From an uncultured Faecalibacterium sp. (GTDB lineage Bacteria > Bacillota > Clostridia > Oscillospirales > Ruminococcaceae): a stretch of 19,038 bases of DNA. Positions 14,997 to 19,038 of this stretch are shown one piece after another. The translations under genes were made by a program, and so were the position numbers. Where the stretch lies: NCBI GenBank assembly GCA_937915335.1, contig CALDLZ010000177.1, forward strand, positions 1-19,038, written 5' to 3'. Below the pieces are notes generated by a model. That model was not told where the DNA came from. It did no database searches and saw nothing but the letters and a program-made list of their open reading frames with translations. Within the stretch, counting starts at the first letter, position 1; each line of letters opens with the position of its first letter.

Positions 14997-15896
14997 TCAG
15001 AATAAATCGAGCATATTATCCAGGTAAATGGCTTCCCGGACGTTGATTTGATACTCCGGCTTTGTCAGGTAGTAGAGCAGAAACTCCAGAACCAGCGCGC
15101 TGCCCAACCCACGGCCCTCGATTTTGAAATTGGAGAAGCCCATGGGCAGGTAGCGCTTCTGGATGTCAGCTAAGCTGATGAAGCCGGGGCTTTGCATTGC
15201 CTTGGAAAAGCGGTATCCCTCCTCGGCACCCGGGGCGGAGCAATGGTGCTCGGGGCAGTCCTCGCCCAGATTTTTGCGGCTGACGGTCTCGTAACAGCGT
15301 CTGCGGTCGGTACAGCCGAACCAGCAACATTCATTGCAGAGAAACTCCACCTTGTCCTTTTCGGCATCCGACAGGGTATTCAATGCGTCAAAGGCCTTAT
15401 TTAACCGGAAATCCGGCACGACATAGCGGAACTCTTCCCGGCGGAGTTCTGCGGAGAGCTGGGAAAAGTCCGTCAGGACTTTTGTGGTGGAAGAGACAAA
15501 ATAGAACTTCGGGAAATGCTGCTTCAGGTAGTCCAGCAGCAGATCAGAGTGGACGATAACACCGTTCTGCACCCCGCCCGCCTGTGCGAACAGCTTGCAG
15601 AGGGCGTTGCATTTCCGGTCAGAAAGGTGCGCTTCCCGAAGCAGGGAGTTACTGAAGGTCAGCCGGGCGGAAACGCCGTATTCCTGCGTCAGAGCCAGCA
15701 CCTCTCTGGCGTTCTGCGTTCCGTCCTCCACCCGGCCCCCGCCCCAGATGCAGTCCGCCGGGGCACCGTAGATAGAGCTGATCTCGCACCAGTCATAAAA
15801 ATACTCCCGGTGCTCCCGGTAAAGGGGCAGGAACAGGCGGTAAAGCTCGTAGAACTCAAACAGTCCGGGCAGATGGTAGTAAGCGATGCTTTTCAT
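14997..15896 (-). CDS. Conserved Cys-rich protein, possibly U32-peptidase-like
   Basis: The 299-aa product is soluble-looking and has no signal peptide. It starts MKSIAYYHLPGLFEFYELYR, has SSIYGAPADCIWGGGRV (about 42-58), then RLTFSNSLLRE, and a Cys cluster, FLCNECCWFGCTDRRRCYE followed by EDCPEHHC. The end is GFSNFKIEGRGLGSA...YLDNMLDLF. I recall near-identical uncharacterised proteins in Clostridia. The barrel-like pattern, the CN-x-C cluster and the NFKIEGR motif resemble U32 peptidase-family proteins that bind a [4Fe-4S] cluster, but this is a fold guess. An upstream ATG at 15902 is possible; the ATG at 15896 is preferred because GAGGA is spaced 8 nt from it and it overlaps the DUF975 stop by 4 nt (ATGA), implying translational coupling. 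Confidence 0.7.
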   Translation of the reverse strand: MKSIAYYHLPGLFEFYELYRLFLPLYREHREYFYDWCEISSIYGAPADCIWGGGRVEDGTQNAREVLALTQEYGVSARLTFSNSLLREAHLSDRKCNALCKLFAQAGGVQNGVIVHSDLLLDYLKQHFPKFYFVSSTTKVLTDFSQLSAELRREEFRYVVPDFRLNKAFDALNTLSDAEKDKVEFLCNECCWFGCTDRRRCYETVSRKNLGEDCPEHHCSAPGAEEGYRFSKAMQSPGFISLADIQKRYLPMGFSNFKIEGRGLGSALVLEFLLYYLTKPEYQINVREAIYLDNMLDLF

Positions 15897-16690
15897 TCCC
15901 ATGTTTCCTCGGTGTCGGACGGCGTGGTGGTGATATCCCGGTAAAAGACCGCCCAGGCCGCTTCCTCATAGGGGCGCAGGAAGAAGAACCCGGCCCCCAG
16001 CGGGATAGAGAGCAGGACCATCAGAATAATGAGAGCCTCTGCCGAGTGGGTGAACGTAAAGACGACATAGAAGCCGATCAGCATGGGCAGGATGCAGAGC
16101 AGCTCCCAACCAATAAAGCTGACATCAAGACAGAATAACCGCCACTTGTTGCCGTCCATAATGCGCCGGGATTCTGTGATGGCCTCGTTGGCAGTTAGGC
16201 TGGGGTGCTCGGCCATAATGTAGGGAGTCATGGCATAGCTGTAAGCCTTTACCACACCGGGGAAGAACAGCAGCAGGGTCCAGAGCGCCGTATAGAGTCC
16301 CCGCAGAAACTTCATGCAGAAGCCATCCCATAGGCGGTGCTTCTGGGAAGCGAGGTCGGCAAGGGCGGCGTCTTTGCCATCCGCCAGATTCAGGTTGAAC
16401 CGGGCATAACCCAGCTGTGCCGCACCGCCTACAATGAGGGTGAACACCGCCCAGACGAGAATACAGACAACGAGGACGGCCAGTGCTCTGCCGCTGCCAT
16501 TGGTGAAGATCCCGGCATAGTTCGGGGTGCCGCCGCTGGAGCTCTGGCTCATGCGGGACGTGATATTGCCCGTGCTGCCCACAATGTTGGCACCCAGCAC
16601 GCTGGCGATCAGACCGGCAAGAATGGCGGTTTTCCATTTGCCGTGCAAGGCGTTCAGTGCAAGCGCACGATAATCAGCGGATACTTTCAT
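15893..16690 (-). CDS. DUF975-family integral membrane protein
   Basis: The 265-aa protein carries about five hydrophobic segments: near residues 22-40 (ILAGLIASVLGANIV), 68-92 (ALAVLVVCILVWAVFTLIVGG), 125-148 (around LYTALWTLLLFFPGVVKAYSYAM), 190-212 and 218-240. The stretches LNALHGKWKTAI, GYARFNLNLADG and SRRIMDGNKWRLFCLDVSFI are typical of DUF975, a Firmicutes membrane family of unknown function. An AGGAGG site precedes the ATG. It overlaps the downstream Cys-rich gene by 4 nt and has a predicted promoter just after sigK. No function can be assigned; the tight coupling points to a shared task. Confidence 0.85.
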   Translation of the reverse strand: MKVSADYRALALNALHGKWKTAILAGLIASVLGANIVGSTGNITSRMSQSSSGGTPNYAGIFTNGSGRALAVLVVCILVWAVFTLIVGGAAQLGYARFNLNLADGKDAALADLASQKHRLWDGFCMKFLRGLYTALWTLLLFFPGVVKAYSYAMTPYIMAEHPSLTANEAITESRRIMDGNKWRLFCLDVSFIGWELLCILPMLIGFYVVFTFTHSAEALIILMVLLSIPLGAGFFFLRPYEEAAWAVFYRDITTTPSDTEETWE

Positions 16691-16828
16691 GGTTTTCCTC
16701 CTGTCTGCAAGTGAAGAGCGTTCATCGAAAAGTGATGGAAACCACTTTAATCAGGATACGTTTTACACGGCGGAAAAATTGCAGGGACTCAATTTCATAT
16801 ATAGAAGTGGATACGGTTTGCCCTCTTC

Positions 16829-16857
16829 ATCCTACCATATCCCGTCGCGGTACGCAA
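16829..16857 (-). promoter_or_regulatory. Candidate promoter for the DUF975 gene pair
   Basis: On the minus strand TTGCGT (16857-16852), 17-bp spacer, TAGGAT (16834-16829). The leader to the ATG at 16690 would be about 130 nt and contains a 6-bp AAAGTG/CACTTT hairpin (16729-16748). No terminator is visible after sigK, so read-through is also possible. Confidence 0.45.
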
Positions 16858-16863
16858 GTGCTG

Positions 16864-17544
16864 TCAGGAATACCAACCCTTGCGCAGTAATTCCAGTGCG
16901 TGTGTTTCGAGCCGGGAAACGTAACTTCTGCTGATTTGGAGCAGCTGTGCCGTCTCCAGCTGGGTCAGCGGTGGCTGACCTGCCAGACCATATCGCAGTA
17001 AAATCAGCTTGCGCTCCCGGGCGGGCAGGCCCTCGATCAGCCTGCGCAGCCGCCGGGCATCATCCTGCTGCTCACAGGCATCTTCCATGCAGAAACCATC
17101 CTGCAATACGTCCGAGAGGGTCAGCGCACTGTCCTCCCTGCCAGCTTCCAGCGTTTCCTGCAGGGAGACAGTCGTGGCATTTTTTCGCTCCCGCCGGAAG
17201 TGCATGCGGAGTTCATTCTCAATGCACCGGCTGGCATACGTTGAGAACCGTGCCTTGCGGGTGGTGTCAAAGGTGTCCACTGCCTTCATCAGCCCGATGG
17301 TGCCAATGGAAATGAAATCCTCCTGGTCGCCGGGCTGGGCGTAGTATTTTTTTGCCACATGGGCCACCAGTCGCAGATTGTGCCGAATGAGCTTTTCACG
17401 GGCAGAGGCATCCCCGGCCCGCAGAGCCGCAAAAGTTTCAATTTCCTCTCGGGCGCTGAGCGGTTTGGGAAAGCTTCCCGCTTCCAGATGCAGAGCCAGC
17501 ACCAGAAATTTTGTGGCGAAAAATTGCAGCAGTGTCAGCAGCAT
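16864..17544 (-). CDS. sigK: RNA polymerase sporulation-type sigma factor, SigK-like
   Basis: The 226-aa sigma-70 family protein matches pro-SigK/SigE types. It has a hydrophobic N-terminal leader (about 1-22, LLTLLQFFATKFLVLALHL) like the membrane-bound pro-sequence, then FPKPLSAREE. Region 2 is LIRHNLRLVAHVAKKYY, then EDFISIGTIGLMKAVDTFD (core binding and -10 recognition) and FSTYASRCIENELRMHFR. Region 4 ends in an HTH, LTQLETAQLLQISRSYVSRL, for the -35. It is about 15 residues shorter than B. subtilis pro-SigK, mainly at the C-terminal tail, and is not interrupted. GAGGAGG precedes the ATG. In B. subtilis SigK drives late mother-cell genes; whether this host sporulates is unknown, and Faecalibacterium is described as non-sporing, so the role could differ. 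SigE is the main alternative label. Confidence 0.85.
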   Translation of the reverse strand: MLLTLLQFFATKFLVLALHLEAGSFPKPLSAREEIETFAALRAGDASAREKLIRHNLRLVAHVAKKYYAQPGDQEDFISIGTIGLMKAVDTFDTTRKARFSTYASRCIENELRMHFRRERKNATTVSLQETLEAGREDSALTLSDVLQDGFCMEDACEQQDDARRLRRLIEGLPARERKLILLRYGLAGQPPLTQLETAQLLQISRSYVSRLETHALELLRKGWYS

Positions 17545-17621
17545 AATGACCCCTCCTCAGGTACAGGATAAAAAAGATTACTGTACTATATGAGTGTGGG
17601 CTTGGACTTTTTCGGTTCTGC

Positions 17622-17650
17622 TTGCAGAAACCGGCGACCTGTGGTAGGAT
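17622..17650 (+). promoter_or_regulatory. Promoter of the isochorismatase-family gene
   Basis: TTGCAG (17622-17627), 17-bp spacer, TAGGAT (17645-17650). The start near 17657 gives a short leader of about 25 nt with GGAGGGG just before the ATG at 17682. Confidence 0.6.
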
Positions 17651-17681
17651 GGAACCAAAGAAAAACAGGAGGGGCTATCAT

Positions 17682-18209
17682 ATGGTTTTACTGGTTGTGG
17701 ATACACAGAAGGGGATCGTGGATGAACGCTTGTATGCGTTTGAAAAGCTTGTCAGCAACATCAAAAAGCTGATCCGAACCGCCCGCGAACAGGGAATAGA
17801 AGTTGTCTATGTTCAACATGACGATGGGCCCGGCACAGGTTTCTCCATCGGGGATGATGAGTTTGAGGTCTACTCTGAGTTTGCTCCGCTGCCGACCGAA
17901 AAACGGTTCGTCAAGACCGTATGCAACGCTTTCAAGAAAGAAAGCGGTCTGCTGGAGTATCTGACCGCAAAGGGTGAAAAAGATGTGATGGTCTGCGGCA
18001 TCATGACTGACTTCTGCATCAATGCAACGATAGAAGCAGGCTTTGAGCACGATTTTCATATGATCGTCCCTGCCTATGCCAATTCCACGCAGGACAATGA
18101 GTACATGACAGGAGAACAGAGCTACCGCTATTACAATGAGTTCCTCTGGCCGGAATGCTATGCCGACTGTGTGCCCATGGATAAGGCGTTGGAATTGCTC
18201 AAAAAGTGA
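17682..18209 (+). CDS. Isochorismatase-family cysteine hydrolase
   Basis: The 175-aa cytoplasmic hydrolase has the catalytic triad of the cysteine-hydrolase group: Asp7 in LLVVDTQKG, Lys78 in RFVKTVCNAF, and Cys112 in GIMTDFCINAT. The strands VVYVQHDDGPGTGF and VMVCGIMTDF follow the Rossmann-like alpha/beta pattern. The group includes nicotinamidases, N-carbamoylsarcosine amidases and isochorismatases; nothing here picks one, and the nicotinamidase metal-site motif is not evident. The frame is open from 17622, but that includes the promoter -35; GGAGGGG and the ATG at 17682 are clearly better. It was probably followed by sfsA, now a remnant 13 bp downstream. Confidence 0.88.
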   Translation: MVLLVVDTQKGIVDERLYAFEKLVSNIKKLIRTAREQGIEVVYVQHDDGPGTGFSIGDDEFEVYSEFAPLPTEKRFVKTVCNAFKKESGLLEYLTAKGEKDVMVCGIMTDFCINATIEAGFEHDFHMIVPAYANSTQDNEYMTGEQSYRYYNEFLWPECYADCVPMDKALELLKK

Positions 18210-18222
18210 GGAGGCATCTACC

Positions 18223-18492
18223 ATGATGTCCACAGCATTGCATTCCTGGTGATTTCTATGGACGTGTATGGCTTGCCCGTGTGGATGTAAATGGCATCGT
18301 GGAAACCGTCCATGTCAAGAATACCGGCCGGTGCAAAGAATTTGAGGCTGCCGAGTGCGGCCGAATATCAGCACACAGCTGGAGTTTAGAACGGTGCAGA
18401 CCGAGGCGAAAGCCGCAGGTGTGCGGGTGATGTTCCTGCTCTGCCATGTCGAGCAGGACAGCCTGGAAACTGTGGAGCAGTGGGAAGGGTAA
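18223..18492 (+). pseudogene. sfsA: Decayed sfsA (sugar fermentation stimulation protein A)
   Basis: GAGGAGG and an ATG remain after the isochorismatase gene, but the frame is broken. A +1 frame then reads FYGRVWLARVDVNGIVETVH then VKNTGRCKE, the N-terminal OB-like part of SfsA (RF.ARV.VDG...HVKNTGRCKELL). After about 18340 the frame changes, and a different frame reads EFRTVQTEAKAAGVRVMFLL then CHVEQDSLE and stops at 18492, matching the SfsA C-terminus (A..AGV.....DCHVTPDSL). Intact SfsA has about 230 residues; here roughly 150 in the middle, including the nuclease-like core, are missing, with at least one frameshift. Family match is from memory. It fills the 299 bp before the NUDIX gene. 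Confidence 0.72.
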
Positions 18493-18508
18493 ATCAGGAG
18501 ATTTGAAG

Positions 18509-19009
18509 TTGAGAAAGGATGTGACAGAAGTGGATATTTCTTTCAAAATTGGCAGTGTAAAATTCAACTATCGAGTTTGCGCAATCATAATTGATAGCGG
18601 AAGAATCTTGGCAATGCACCATAATACGCAGAAGCCATATTACTCTCTGCCGGGTGGAAGAGTGATGATGGGAGAAACGGCGGAGCAAGCGGTGGCACGA
18701 GAAATTCAGGAAGAACTCGGTATAAGTATGAAAATTCTCCGCCCGTTGTGGTTTGATCAGGCTTTTTTCACGAAGGATGCAGACGAACTTAAATATCACG
18801 AATTGTGCATCTACTTCCTGATGGACATCTCAGATACAAATCTGCAGAAAAAAGGTGAGGTCTTTACCCAAACAGAAGGTCAGCTTACCCATACATTTGA
18901 ATGGATAGCATTCGATAGATTGAAAGATGAATGCTTTTATCCGGCATTTTTGAAAGAAAAAATTTATAACCTTCCGCGTGAATTTACCATTCGCACGGAA
19001 TTGGCATGA
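18509..19009 (+). CDS. NUDIX hydrolase
   Basis: The 166-aa protein holds a complete Nudix box, GGRVMMGETAEQAVAREIQE then ELG (G-x5-E-x7-R-E-U-x-E-E-x-G), after a beta-strand that reads RVCAIIIDSGRILAMH. Nudix enzymes split nucleoside diphosphates linked to another group, using Mg2+ held by the box glutamates; the substrate is not evident. The open frame extends upstream to 18446, overlapping the sfsA remnant. A TTG start at 18509, 8 nt after CAGGAG, gives the likely N-terminus MRKDVTEVDISFKIG; no ATG lies between there and the Nudix domain start. Base composition is visibly more AT-rich than the neighbours (many AAA, ATA, GAA codons), which hints at a separate origin. Confidence 0.85.
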   Translation: MRKDVTEVDISFKIGSVKFNYRVCAIIIDSGRILAMHHNTQKPYYSLPGGRVMMGETAEQAVAREIQEELGISMKILRPLWFDQAFFTKDADELKYHELCIYFLMDISDTNLQKKGEVFTQTEGQLTHTFEWIAFDRLKDECFYPAFLKEKIYNLPREFTIRTELA

Positions 19010-19038
19010 TAAATTGACGCTTGCGGCGGGAAAAATAG

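Overview
The window looks like chromosomal DNA from a gut Firmicute of the Ruminococcaceae/Oscillospiraceae, most probably Faecalibacterium or a close relative. This is inferred from remembered protein styles (Ser-rich lipoprotein linker, GH112 phosphorylase operon, EFR1-type flavo-ferredoxin, DUF975 protein), strong AGGAGG ribosome sites and GC-rich codon use; no search was run. There are 18 protein genes (one cut by the window edge) and three clear gene remnants. I saw no tRNA, rRNA, IS element, prophage or CRISPR array.

Bases 1-6250 hold a host-glycan operon. A minus-strand AraC-type regulator (only its N-terminus is present) faces a plus-strand operon encoding a lipoprotein sugar-binding protein, two ABC permeases, a 63-aa two-helix membrane protein, and a GH112 galacto-N-biose/lacto-N-biose phosphorylase (gnpA/lnpA). 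A strong hairpin plus T-tract lies between the binding protein and the permeases, suggesting more binding protein than permease is made. No transporter ATPase is present, so a shared one elsewhere is expected. The operon would import the Gal-beta-1,3-HexNAc disaccharides of mucin or milk oligosaccharides and split them by phosphorolysis in the cytoplasm.

Bases 6250-10330 carry a 410-bp gene-free stretch with a possible small RNA or remnant leader, an EFR1-type flavodoxin/2x[4Fe-4S] protein behind a near-consensus promoter, a type II glycerate 2-kinase, and a GH1 6-phospho-beta-glucosidase ended by a strong terminator.

Bases 10330-14000 form a redox/electrophile block. A MerR regulator with a textbook 19-bp-spacer promoter and an AdhR-like Cys52 leads an operon with a flavodoxin and a sugar O-acetyltransferase. 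A LysR regulator and an aldo/keto reductase diverge from almost fully superimposed, symmetric promoters.

Bases 14000-17550 are minus-strand: a sporulation-type sigma factor (SigK-like), a DUF975 membrane protein translationally coupled to a Cys-rich conserved protein (possibly U32-peptidase-like), a nitroreductase, and an internally deleted YczE/YitT-like remnant.

Bases 17550-19038 are plus-strand: an isochorismatase-family hydrolase, an internally deleted frameshifted sfsA remnant, and an AT-richer NUDIX hydrolase.

The remnants (LCM-type methyltransferase, YczE/YitT-like protein, SfsA) all sit at the ends of transcription units and have lost large blocks, a pattern of decay by deletion. 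I found no convincing wholly new multi-gene system. The observations most worth following are the candidate structured RNA at 6286-6461, the symmetric LysR/AKR promoter, the small membrane protein in the gnpA operon, the Cys-rich protein coupled to DUF975, and the SigK homologue.
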